NCBI GenBank assembly: GCA_022432975.1
Contig: CM039509.1
Span: 7,999,043-8,063,042 of the forward strand
Reading direction: 5' to 3'
DNA from: Begonia masoniana
Taxonomy: Eukaryota; Streptophyta; Magnoliopsida; Cucurbitales; Begoniaceae
Length of the DNA: 64,000 nt
Part shown: in pieces, positions 36,227-48,090 of the stretch
Numbering within the stretch: position 1 is the first letter of the stretch
How the letters are laid out: the number at the start of each line of letters is the position of its first letter
Notes under the pieces: generated by a model
Seen by the model: the letters and a program-made list of their open reading frames with translations, nothing else
Told to the model about the DNA's origin: nothing
Database searches by the model: none
Program-made: the position numbers and the translations under genes

Positions 36227-37198
36227 ATGGGAATGGCTTCCAAAAGAATTTGGTACATGTGGGGAACTCTTCTTATCGTTGTTCTTATTCTACCCAACAA
36301 CATTGCTTCGAGAAAGCTCATGGACACATCAATGCCTCGTCTTCCAAGTAAGTAATCGTAGTTTTAACCCATTAATATCAATTGATAATTAAGTTTATTG
36401 TTTATTAGTAAATATTAGTTGTTAAACTTAGAAGTAAAAAATAAATAGGTTATTAAACTTTATTTTTAGGCAAATAACCTCTTGAACTAGTGATATTAGC
36501 AATTAAGTCAATGTCTCGAAGGTTTCATCAAAAAAATCATATTTTTGTTACGTAATGTTCTATGTTGAACGATGTTCAGAGAGACATTTTTCGGTAAAAC
36601 AGTTTTTATGATTTTGACGATTTTAGTTTTTCTCTAAAAATTATTGAAATGGCCAAACTTTTCTAACGAGAACTGTTTTCATCTGAAAATTGTTTAGTAG
36701 AGAAAATCACATGTCAAAAACGTGATTCATTTTACGGCACTTGAAAGGATGAGAACCTAATCACTAATGCCTAGTTTGAAGAGTTATTTGTCTAAAGTAA
36801 AATTTTACGCAACTACGTATTTTTCACCCTTAATTTTAAGGTTTAATTTACACTTTACTCTTATTTTTCTATCAAAAGAATATCTTCGAAAATAGTATGA
36901 AACTCTCGCACATAAACAATGTTGAAATCTCATTTATACCTGGGGAAATGTTTATTTGTTTGATCAAACAAGTTCCTTTTCTGGATTCTAACTTCTGAAA
37001 ATCAATTTGTTAGAAACAAATCCATGAATTGCCTTGTGTACTTTTTCAAATTATGACAAAATTTTGTTATCTTCCTAAGATTATGGCGAATTATCGAGTA
37101 AGAACAGCAAAATGGTATTCCAGATGCTACAACGAGGCTCACGAGTTCCTTCAAGGCCGGCAAGGGGCGATATTGGTTGGCGGGGACATTATCGTTGA
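36227..37198 (+). CDS. Putative small secreted peptide precursor
   Basis: Two exons, 36227-36347 and 37080-37198, give 79 residues. The donor AAGTAAGT and acceptor CTTCCTAAG fit, and the phase-1 junction opens the only long frame of exon 2. The N-terminus has a hydrophobic signal segment (WGTLLIVVLILPNNIAS) followed by RKLMDTSMPRLP. The C-terminus is basic and proline-containing: LQRGSRVPSRPARGDIGWRG. That organisation (signal peptide, variable middle, short basic C-terminal motif) is like plant signalling-peptide precursors. I do not recognise the family; it lacks the core motifs of CLE, CEP or IDA. The gene model depends on my splice choice. Confidence 0.45.
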
Positions 37199-38256
37199 GT
37201 CGGGAGATGTTGCAAATAATGCAATAGTTTGGCATAGAAAAGAATTCAATTGTTTCCAACTCCAATCCATGTATTTTTAATGAATTATACTTTAATAAAA
37301 TAAGCCATCTAGATATCACCATCGCTTAATTTTGCATTGATAAATATTTACAATATTGAAATTTTAATTAACTGTTGAAGAGCTACAAGATTTAAAACAA
37401 AAAAAAAAAAAAAAAAAAAAAGATTTGATGAATGAACCGAGAGAAAGTAGAATAGAATTGAAAACAAAATAACAGCAGCAGCAGTATAATAGTTGGGTCC
37501 ATTATCATTATAAATATATAAATAATCAAACGAGTTGGTAAATGTTAAGTTTTTGTAACTCGTATCATGTCACATTATTTCATTCGTGAAAGATGATCAA
37601 AATAGGCGTTTCTTTTGTTCGCTAATTTTCACAATGTTTTTTTAAAAAATAAGGCTAGAAAAGGATTATATTACACTTGTACAAAAAAAAAATCATTTTC
37701 CAATTCGATTCGATCCTATTCGAACCGTACGGTCATAGCTATTCACCCGATTGAAGAAATTTACAGAACAAAGGTGATCTCCACCAATTCGAACATGTTA
37801 AGTTTGAGTACCAATCTAAATTACAACTAATATAGACATAACAATTTAAAATAATAAAATAATGACCAAAAATGGGATCAAACCTCTTCTTTATTTTTAT
37901 TTAATGTAATTAAATTAATATATTTCTCATTAAGTATTATGCATGTGTGTATCTCTCTCTAGATATCAACTTTTCCTCCCTATAATTAAAATCGTATCTT
38001 CTTATTTTAATTATCATTTTAAGTAACCTAATTACGTTAAATTTCATTATTCTCGTGATTTTACTCAAAACAAGTTGATTTTAAATATTCAAATTTAAAT
38101 TGAAATCCTTTTTAAAAAATTTGAATTATTTTTATTTTTGAACAGTAAAATAAAAAATAAATATAATATAATGTAATTTTATTATGAAAAAGGCTTTAGG
38201 GTTTCAGAGAGAACAAATCATATCTAAAATACTCGAAAGTCAAAACGCATGGATGG
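37199..38256. other. Gene-free AT-rich region, part of a dispersed duplication
   Basis: No gene seen. A poly-A tract lies at 37399-37421. Stretches such as TATTCACCCGATTGAAGAAA (37740) and ATGGGATCAAACCTCTTCTT recur at 58560-58790, so this is paralogous to the region right of the Del element. Confidence 0.45.
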
Positions 38257-38337
38257 GTTTCAAAATGTATATACGTATATACATTTTGAAACTTTTGCAA
38301 AGCATGTATGTGTGTGTGCGCGCGTGCACACACACAT
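38257..38337. repeat. Perfect 36-bp palindrome next to a 35-nt alternating purine-pyrimidine tract
   Basis: 38257-38292 reads identically on both strands (half-site GTTTCAAAATGTATATAC). Ten bases on, 38303-38337 is an uninterrupted alternation of pyrimidine and purine (TGTGTGTGCGCGCGTGCACA core). The first can extrude a cruciform and the second can form Z-DNA in principle. Confidence 0.85.
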
Positions 38338-38870
38338 TTATGTTGTATAATATATGCTCGTATTTGTAACAATTAATGATTATCTTAGTCTCTTGTTCAA
38401 TGGTTTACATCTTGATCGTTACATTGAATTAATTATTTGGATTTTGTAATATTCACTAATTTTATATCTATTATTTTTTTAGTCAATTTTTTGTATTATT
38501 CGAGTTAACTTGTTTTCTGTTGACTCAAATTGTCTTGGTTCATTAGCATTTGGCTATTTATGATCTTTTGGTCAATTGGTCAAACTTTTGAAGTCCCATA
38601 CTATGAAATTCAGAAGTTTCATGGTGACTGGTGGCTAAATTGTTGTCCTCGGGTTTTGAAAAGATTTTTTGCAGCGTTGAACTTTTTGATGAATTTTTTA
38701 GGTATGTCCTGGTATTTTTGTTAAATAAATTGTTTTGTTGCGGGTGGAGTTTTGTATTGCATTAGGTTTCCTCCCTAGTCAGGATTGGAAGGATTTTGGT
38801 TTAATGTTTAAATTCTCAGGTAATAGAGGTTTTAAAGATTTATTATTAGTATGAATAATATAATATTTTA

Positions 38871-39516
38871 GGGTAAAGTGCAATTTGGTCCCTACAACTA
38901 GGTGAAATGGACAATTTACACCGTAAACTTGGATAAAGTGTAATTTGGCTCCTACAACTAGGTGAATAGACAATTTACACCGTAAACTTGAATAATAGGT
39001 AAGAACAACCTTAATGTATTGATAATGGGAAATATGGCCTCTATCGTCATATTTTCTATAAAAAAATAATATTTTTTCACTTATTCATTTTTTTTTTCCG
39101 AAATGCCCCTCACTGGACCGAACCGGACCAGACTGGTTCAGCTAATTCCACTCTTATTTATTTATTTTTTTAAATCCTATTTTTCAGAAAAGAGAAAACA
39201 GATGAATAAAATTAAAAAAAATATAAAAAATCAAAGTGCAATTAGTCGAACCGATCCGGTTCGATTCGGTCCAGTGAGGGGCATTTCGAGAAAAAAAATG
39301 AACAAGTGAAAAAATATTACTTTTTGATGGAAAATATGACGGTAGGGGCCATATTGCCTATTATCAATACATTAAGGTTGTTCTTACCTATTATTCAAGT
39401 TTGCGGTGTAAATTGCTCATTTCACCTAGTTGTAGGGGCCAAATTGCACTTTACCCAAGTTTACGGTGTAAATTGCCCATTTTACCTAGTTGTAGGGGCC
39501 AAATTTCACTTTATGC
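38871..39516. mobile_element. Mutator-like long-TIR hairpin element, 9-bp TSD
   Basis: Arms of roughly 200-280 bp are inverted copies: the left starts GGGTAAAGTGCAATTTGG, the right ends AAATTTCACTTTATGC. Each arm carries two tandem copies of a CTACAACTAGGTGAA / CAATTTACACCGTAAACTTG unit. The centre has GGACCGAACCGGACC-type sequence. A perfect 9-bp duplication AATATTTTA flanks it (38862-38870 and 39517-39525), which is diagnostic of the Mutator superfamily. It has no coding capacity. Confidence 0.88.
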
Positions 39517-39525
39517 AATATTTTA

Positions 39526-41507
39526 TATATTAAATAAATCAAATTAAATGATTTAAAATCTTATTTTAGAAAAGGAATTAAGGGTTTTTCTGTTGGCCGC
39601 GTGCATGAGAAGGTGGGAGAGGGAGAAGATGAGAGAGAAGAGAGAGAGTTGATTGGAAAACAGAGAGTTTTTGACGTTAGAGTCATGTTCGAGTCACTCC
39701 GATCCCCAAGCTTTGTGAAGAGTAAGTTGTTCTTTAGCCCTTTTTTCGTTAGGTTTTTGTTTCAATTTTCGCTTATGTTGGATTTAGATTTCGAAGTTGG
39801 AAACTAGTAACTCTTAAAAAGAGTTATTCGTGGGTATATTTTATGTGTATTATTTGAAATCAGTGAATTAATAAATAAAATTCATGCTTTTGTTACAAAT
39901 AATACAATATATATTATATATCATTACGTTTCTATATAAAAAAAATGTTTTTATGGTACATCTTGTGATTATTTATAATTTAATGTAAATTTATTTGGAA
40001 AAAGAATATTCTAGATGTGAGAAAAAAAGAGAAGTTGATTAAAACAAGGGTGGAGAATTTAGCAACCAAGATTTTGGGAGAAAAAAAAATCTAATCTGTT
40101 AAATATTTTTATTAGATAATGAAAGAGAAAATACCGAGAATAAATATTATTTTAAAAATGAAACAATTTTTTTGTTGCTAGGGGAGGCGTTGAACACCAG
40201 AAGAAAAAAAAAACTAGAGAGAGAAACAAGGAGACTCCTCGAAAGAAAATCTAGTAAAGCTTATACTAGACCTGATAAGAACGACGAGTATTAAGAACCT
40301 AAGACTCTTCAATGAAATTAAAGACTTCAAATCACATTTGAACCAAATATGAAGAACTTAACCTCAATTGAACATTGTTGATGGAGTCAAAGTTATCAAG
40401 CAAAGAGCGTGACCCATATCAAAGTTGTGGTTAGAACTAATACTATTAAATTGATCTGTTAAGTTTTGATTTGAAGAAAACCTAGTTATTCACAAAGAAC
40501 CCAAAGAGCAAATTCTCTCACAAAATAAATTCAAAAGTAGTGTATTGATTCTTCAAATTAGTACAAACTTAGTGTTTAAATAGGATAAAAACAAATCCTA
40601 AAAATAATGATAAATTGCTTAAAATAACCCAAAAAATATGGTAAACTTTCATTGAGTGAGCAGTTTATTTTGGTTGAAGATATTGATCTATAGTGTCATA
40701 GTGTCTACTAGGTAGTTTGAGTATATAGTCTTGTTTTCGTCTCCGTTCCTTGGCAATTTGAGCAAATGTGATCGTCGATTAGGAACTGAAGGATGTGATC
40801 GGTCAATCGCCTGAAGGGTTATCAGCTTGATGGTTGGAAGTCAATGCTGAGGGGACTAGTCCCTGGTGTTCTATGGGAGAATATAGAGTTTCTCGATTCT
40901 AAGTCTGCAATCTACCCAAAAGATATAAAAGGTGTGCCATCAGAAATCTATAGGCTTATTGCAACCTTTGTCTTCTCAGAATGGGCGTGTGAAATAATTC
41001 CATTAGAATTTTGCCTCCTTTTTTCTAGCAATTATGCAGCAGCTCGATGTTGTGTAGATCGTTGTTCATTAGTTACCTGATTCCGCCCTTTGCGTTTTGA
41101 TTTGAGTGGGTTGGTCGCCTCACTAAATTTGGTCTTGGTGTATCAATAAATCATCTATCTTCATATTGTTTCTTCTTGTACCATTCTTGACTATGGTTGT
41201 AGGTTTCGAATCGAGTTTTGAGAATTTTCTTTAGTGGTTGCTTGAACAAAATTGAGTTTCCTACCCTACATTTTCTCTCCAGTTTGAGGGTCAATTGTAG
41301 CGGGATATCCTAGTTTTCGGGAATGTGATGATAGTTGGATTGATTGTCTGTCATTAGTAGATTTGTTTATAGCTAAAGTTATTTGATCCAGCTTTAGCGT
41401 GTCGCCGCATTAGGCATTCGGTGGAAGATTATGTCGATTGTCGCTAGGTTGAGTTAATTCTAATGAACAGTTAAAGAAAGTTGTGAGAGTTTTGCTGACT
41501 TTAGGAC
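39526..41507. other. Gene-free region with possible old LTR remnant
   Basis: No gene recognised. About 39805-40260 opens AACTCTTAAAAAGAGTTATT, like the LTR start at 41508, and may be a decayed relative. 40840-41080 has a short open frame without recognisable domains. Confidence 0.35.
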
Positions 41508-42752
41508 TGATAACTCTTAAAATAGAATTATTTTATACTATTTTTATTTAATATAACTCGTGTGATTTGAGTGAATATAAAAGAAAATTGGTCAAAATTA
41601 TAGAAATTACTGTTTGTTGCTGTAGCATTGAAAGATTAATGAATTTTATGTTTATTTTCATAAAAATCATATTATTAGCACTAATTTTAATTTTGTTGTT
41701 ATCACGTTTGGTCACAAATTTACTAGCTGAAAAATAAAAAGAAAGATTTGATTTTTATTTGAATGACAAAAAAGAGAAGGAGCAAATGTAAAGAAAATCC
41801 CTAAAATCTAGGAGAGAGAGAAAATTGCTAGAGAAATCCCTAGAATCAAGGAAATGAGAGAAAAGAGGAGATGGGTTTTATCTGCTGAAGGAGAGGGACG
41901 TGAAAAAGCGACGAGGAACAAAAAGAACGAGGAGAACACAAAAGACAAGGAGAAAAGACAAGAGGCTTGGCTACTACAGATCTGACTTTATCAAAAATTT
42001 TCTTCTACTATTTTTTATTTCTCGTTTGATGAATATTTTTATTTGGTATTTTATTGTCATGAATTTGAGCTAAGTTTATAATCTTGGTTAGAAGAGAAAG
42101 TACTCGTTACATGATTTATTAAAATCTATGCAAGTTTGCTTATTTTTCAATGAACAATCTATGATGTTTGTTGTTTAATTCGAATTGTGTCGACGGACAA
42201 ATTTGATGTTACATATTTTTGTTGTACCAAGAGGTAGATAGAAATTTTGAGATGCGTGATTGATTAAATAAATTAAATTGTTACAAAATAGTTGACATTA
42301 ATTTATTTGGTATCGAGAATAGGATTCTAAAGAAATTCGGATTAAGTTTTATCTTTGCAAAAGTCGGAAGAAATTCTAAGACGAATTTAACTAGGTAATT
42401 TGAGAGAACCCTAGAAAATATTAGTTCTCGCTGTTCAGTGGAAAATGCTATAGCTTTCTATAGCATCAGTGATAATTTGTATGTAACGAAGATATCGACC
42501 CTAACCAAGGCTTTTATTATAGTAATCTTCTCAATTTATTTCAATATATTTCTTATTCATATCTGAGTAAACTTAAATTTTATATTATTCTGCCGCTCAC
42601 GCCATTTTTCTTTATAAGTCATCTTTATTTTATATAATTTTATAACAACTAAATTTAGTTAAGATTATTCTCGTGAGATCTACTTTTACTTATTCTTTAT
42701 TACTTTGTTAGTGATACGTGCACTGCGTTAGGTGTAGAAAATCACTAATAAA
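41508..42752 (+). mobile_element. 5' LTR of a degenerate Athila-like element
   Basis: It begins TGATAACTCTTAAAATAG and ends near AAAATCACTA. It is followed by TTTTTGGTGCCGTTGCTGAG (about 42753), a mutated Athila primer site (GGTGCC for GGCGCC). Boundaries are approximate, because no partner LTR remains in the window. Confidence 0.6.
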
Positions 42753-42846
42753 TTTTTGGTGCCGTTGCTGAGGATATTTTTTAATTATTTTATTTTGCTA
42801 TAATTTTTTTTTATGTTTTATTTATTGTTCTTTAGGTATCATTTGC

Positions 42847-45490
42847 TTGATGTCTGACGAGGACAACCAGGATTTTGTTCCACACGATCCAGAGATTGAA
42901 CGGACATTTCAAGCAAGAAAGAGACAACAACGACAAGTATTTATTGAAGAAGACAATATGGCCAACCAGGAAGAAAGAAGAAATAATCTTGATCATATCA
43001 TTGATGACCGAGATCGACCTATTCAGGATTTTGCCATTCCCATGCTTGATGATCTAAATCCCGGTATTGTAAGACCAAATTTACATGCTATCCGATTTGA
43101 GTTAAAACCAATCATGTTTCAGATGCTTCAAACAGTTGGGCAGTTTAGTATATTGATATCATATAACCCTCATCGTCATCTCAAGGTTTTTGGATAAGTG
43201 AGCGATTAATTCAATTTTCTTAGAGTTTCAGATGAAGCGTTAAGGCTCAAACTTTTCTCATATTCCTTAAGAGATAGAGCACAAGATTGGTTAAACAGCA
43301 TTTCATCAAATACTATCACTACATAGAGAGATTTAGTCAAGAAATTTATCATGAAATATCATCCACCAGTGAGGAATGCCAAAATGAGGAATGAAATCAC
43401 AAGCTTTCAACAATAGGATGATGAATCACTTTACGAAGCTTGGGACAAATTCAAGGAATTGTTAAGGCAGCGCCCTAATCATGGAATACCATATTAGATT
43501 CAGCTGGAGACATTTTATAATGAAGTTAATGGCCAGACTAGATCAATAATCGATGCTGCAGCAAACAGAACTCTTCTATCAAAATCTTTCAATGAAGCTT
43601 CTGATTTGTTGGAGAGAATGACAATGAATAGTTACCAATGGCCTTCAGAAAGAGTTTACTCTACAAAGCGTGCATCTGGAGTTTATGATTTGGATGAAGT
43701 TTTTGCCTTGAATGCAAAAAATTGTCATGCTGGAAAACACTATCAAATCGATGAACAAGTCATCAAAGCCAACGACGAGAGAAGTATCATGTATTTTCTT
43801 TGGGGAATACCACGATGATAATTTATGTCCTACTAACCCAGAATCTGCGAATTATGTAGGATACAACAGGAACAACAATCCTTACTCTCAGTTATATAAT
43901 CCTAGCTGGAAACAACATTCAAACTTTTAGTGGAATTCCCAGTAACAAAATGCTACAGCACCAAACAGAGCTACAGAAAACTACTCTCAAGAATTCTCGC
44001 AAACAACTCATAGTTCGATGCCTTAAGAGAAATCAGAAAGTTTTTCCAGAAAATACGCCTCCAAAATCGACGTAATTCTACATAATTTTGCTGCGTCCAT
44101 CAAAAATATTAAAACTCAAATGGGACAGTTGTGCTGCAAAGACCAAGAAATGAGCATTGCAAGGCCATTGTATTGAGGAATGGAAGGGAACTTGAGATTC
44201 TAGAAAAAACAACGAAGGACGCAACAGCTGCAAGGTGAATTAACAATTCAAAGGCCACCATCTCCATTCCCCTAAAGATTGCAGAAACATAATCAGGACA
44301 AACAGTTTAAAAGATTCCTTGATGTTCTTAAGCAACTCTACATTAATGTGCCTTTGGTGGAAGCACCTGAACAAATGCTCAACTACGTTAAGTTTATGAA
44401 GGATATTTTGTCCAAGAAAAGAAGGCTGTGAGAATTTGAAATGGTAGTCATGATTGAAGAAACAAGTTATATATTACATAATAAGATCCCACCTAAATTG
44501 AAAGATCCAGGCAGCTTCACCATTCCATGCACGATCGACAACAACTATTTTGGGAAAGCTTTATGTGATTTATGAGCAAGTACTAATTTAATGCCTATGT
44601 CCATCTTCAAGAAACTAGGAATAGGAGAAACTCGACCTACTACAGTTACTTTGTAACTCGTTGATCGCTCATTAACTCATCCTCAAGGGAAGATAGAAGA
44701 CGTACTCGTAAAGGTAAATAAATTTATTTTCTCAGCAGACTTCATTATTTTGGATTACGAAGCAAACCGTGAAGTGCCCATCATATTGAAAAGATATTTC
44801 TTAGCCACTGGAAGAACGCTAATCGATGTTCAAAAAGGAGAACTCACCATGAGGGTGAATGATCAACAGGTTACCTTCAACGTTTTAAAAGCCATAAAGT
44901 GCCCTTATGACGAGGAAGACTGTTTTAGTATAACAGATAGAGTGAAATGGAAGAAACAAAGCAGATTTCTCTGGACTACAAAGAACAGTTTGAAGCATTA
45001 GTGAGAACGGAAGATAAACCTGAATTTATTGAGCCATCCATTGAAGATGCGCTAACATCGGAGCTTAAACAATTGTCTTCTCACCTCAAATATGAATTTT
45101 TAGGACTCAAGGAGACCATTCCTGTTATTATTTCGGCTACTTTGACAACCATGCAAGAGGAAAAATTACTCTAAATATTTAGAATTTACAGACAGACTCT
45201 GCCATGGATAGTTAGAGACATTAAAGGGATTAGTCCTAGTATTTGTATGCACAAGATACTCTTAGAAGATAGATACAGCACATCTATAGAGCAACATAGA
45301 AGATTGAATCTAGTGATGAAGGAAGTTGTGAAGAAAGAAATTCTCAAATGGTTGGATCCTGGAATTATTTTTTCAATTTTAGACAGCTCCTAGATTAGCC
45401 CAGTTCAATGTGTTCCAAAGAAAGGTGGGACAATAATTATATCCAATGAAAAGAATGAGTTGATTCCAACGACGACAGTAATAGAATGAA
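42847..45490 (+). pseudogene. Decayed Athila-like gag-protease with start of RT
   Basis: Starting MSDEDNQDFVPHDPE at 42847, the gag core (RLKLFSYSLRDRAQDWLNS) and the retropepsin region (DFIILDYEANREVPIIL, FLATGRTLIDVQKGELT) are readable through many stops and shifts. After 45180 the text continues into the entry of RT (DIKGISPSICMHKILLE, then PVQCVPKKGG) and stops there. It is diverged from the copies at 3326 and 8725 and is a different, older lineage. Confidence 0.75.
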
Positions 45491-45559
45491 GAATTTACAT
45501 GAGATTTTTGTTGCACTAGTGTGAGTTTGAATTCCTTGGAGTCTTCCAAGGCATCTATT

Positions 45560-45960
45560 AGTCAATGTGGGGTGGTGTGCATGTTCACCACAAAGTGCAT
45601 AGACTCGTCACTGATAGAGGGAAAAATTGTGACGTGTTGTACGAACTTGAAATACCTCCTCAGCTTGATTATGCCTTTCATAGTTTCATGCTAAGGAAGC
45701 ATCCACCGCAGTCATCATGTGTCATCTTCTGAACTGTCACCCCTATCCAGCAAAATGTTTCCTATGTGAATGAGCCTTAGCGTATTCTACACAAAAAGGA
45801 TTGAGTTCTTTGTCATAGGAACATTTTCTTGATTCGTGTGTCATGGATGAGTTACACTATGCGGGATGCTATATGGGAGCTCATGTCTCGGGTGATTCAT
45901 AAGTATTTCCATTTCTTGGATGGTTTTCCTTGAGGTTGTGTTGAATTTCGGGGGCAAAAT
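45560..45960 (+). pseudogene. Decayed chromovirus integrase C-terminus and chromodomain
   Basis: Translated through stops this gives YELEIPPQLDYAFHSFMLRK, the segment that precedes the chromodomain, then RVSWMSYTMRDAIWEL in chromodomain position. It is followed by a polypurine tract (AAAGGGGGGAGGA, 45965-45977) and an LTR start. It is a different element from the Athila-like remnant it abuts. Confidence 0.6.
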
Positions 45961-45977
45961 TCCTAAAGGGGGGAGGA

Positions 45978-46557
45978 TGTAAAATTCGATATTTTTATAT
46001 ATATTAATTTCTAAGTAAATTTTTTGCGTTATTCATGATCTAAGAGTGTAGTTTTAGACTATGTTTAGTTTTTAGTCGATTTGAAATTTAAGGATTTTAT
46101 TTAATATATTAATTTATATTATGTATATTAAATTAAATTATTTAATTAAAATAATTAAATTTTCTCTTAAATGAGGAAGGGAAGGAAACCTTTCCTCCTT
46201 TTTGTTTTGCCCGTGCAGGCAAAACAAAAAGGGAGATGAGCGAGATTGTGCAATCTGTCAACCTTCAAGATTGGATTTGTGTTTGTAGAGCTGCTAACAC
46301 CAATATTTGTGAAGGAACTTCGCAGGTAAGACTACCCTAAACCTTCGTTTTAGCTTTTGAAGTTTAGGGTTTAATGTTGGTTTGGATTCGAATTTGGAAA
46401 CTATAATCATTTAGTTGTTTCTGAGTAACCATGGTAGATTTAAATTGTGTCCAAAGTTTTAAACTGATTGGATGTGAAAATCGTGACTTTATCACTAACA
46501 TCACTGAAATGACGTCTCCGGGAGCCCTCTGTTGAATTGTGGAGTTTCCTATCGAAG
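45978..46557 (+). mobile_element. 3' LTR of the decayed chromovirus, left part
   Basis: It begins TGTAAAATTCGATA immediately after the polypurine tract. It is interrupted at 46557 by the Del element and probably continues at 57399, where GGAGTCCCACAG-type text resumes. The right end is not resolved. Confidence 0.55.
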
Positions 46558-48090
46558 TGTAGCACCCGGTTTAATCACAATCTAGTTATTTAATCAAATC
46601 GTGAGACATTATTTTTATGGAGGATTAATGACTAGGTTAATGAATGACTAAGGGAGGGCAGTATGGTAATCTGATAGTAATAAAGGTTAACGTATTTAAG
46701 GAAACTATTAATGAAGTAGCCGCCACTGTTTATTTCATTTCCCCTACATTCTCAGCTCCTCAGCTTAGCAGAGCGCGATAGGAGACCCCCTTCGACTTCC
46801 TCCAGCGATTTCCTCCGAACTCGGTGAGTTTTGCTTCTATTTCTTGTTACATTGTATCTATCGTTGATAGGAGGGATGATATATGAGGTTTTGAGAAGGC
46901 GGTAAGCGAGTGGTGGTTTCAGTTTAAGTTGAAATCGGGAATGCACAATGACTAGAGTTCCCAAAACAGTTTCCCTTAGATTTCTAGTGGTTTAGAATGA
47001 AGATTAGAGGAAATTTAATGTATGCTCTGTCTATGGTTTTAGGTTTGAGTAATACCCGAAGTAACTTGCAACCAAGTTTTTCCAGGAGACCAGGTAAGTA
47101 AAGTTTGCTTGTGCCTTCGGGCCTACATCACAAAACATTAGGGTTTGTATGCTGGAATGTGTTGGTATGTCATGCATCATAATTTTTTTAAAGTATACGA
47201 AAATGAATTTGAAGGCATGTTGGCATGGTGAGGATTGAACATATCGAAACAGCTATGTGAATCAGTTTTACTGTTAAGGGAAGTAATCCGCCGCTTAATG
47301 AGATAGTACATATATATACTTTGGGAGAGTTGATCCAACTTCCAATTTCACAGGGGGATCTGAACATGTGAATCAGATTTGCTGTTAAGGGAATTTATCC
47401 GCCTCTTAATGAGCCAGTGGATGTATATACTTTGGGAGAGTTGATCCAGCTCCCAATTTCACAGGGGGATCTGGACAGAAACGAAACATGAACAACTGAG
47501 TTGAGAAAGTAGAAATTGCATGTTTAGGAATTTATATTTCAGCGTTTCATTTCATTATTGCTTTACTTACTTAGCATTAGGCTAATAGATGAGTTTTGTG
47601 ATGTAGGTGAAGGGTTTACTGCAGGTGAATTTCCCTTGTGCACAGACGAGTAGATGTGGTTGGAGGGGTACATTCATGCTTCGGTCTGGTAAATTGATGA
47701 GGCGGGTTAACTGGTGTCAGCGGTTGTGAAGGTCTAATTGATAATGATTCAATCTAAGTACATTGAGTTTTCATGACAGTAGTGGTAGCAACCTTTTGAA
47801 TTAGTTTTGGAGATTTCCTGACATTAGTGTTCCGTTGGATTTTATAATGCGGTTTTTACTGAATTTGAGCAATACAATGATTTAAACTGCCTCTGAATGG
47901 TTTTTGGTAAAATGTTTTAAGTCCTTTTGATAGTCGGGACTTTCTTGATTTATAGTAAAGTCTACTGCCATGTTGTTTGGTCCATCGGTAGGAGTCGAGT
48001 AATTTGTCTTTCGGATGATGTTTTGGTAAAAGCTATCGGTGGATGTGTGTAGAAGTTTATTGTTTCTTATCGGAGAAAGTTGTGTTGTTG

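Noticed and set aside
40844..41080. Short open frame MLRGLVPGVLWENIEF
   Set aside because: No domain, no flanking gene signals, and it lies in a repeat-rich interval.
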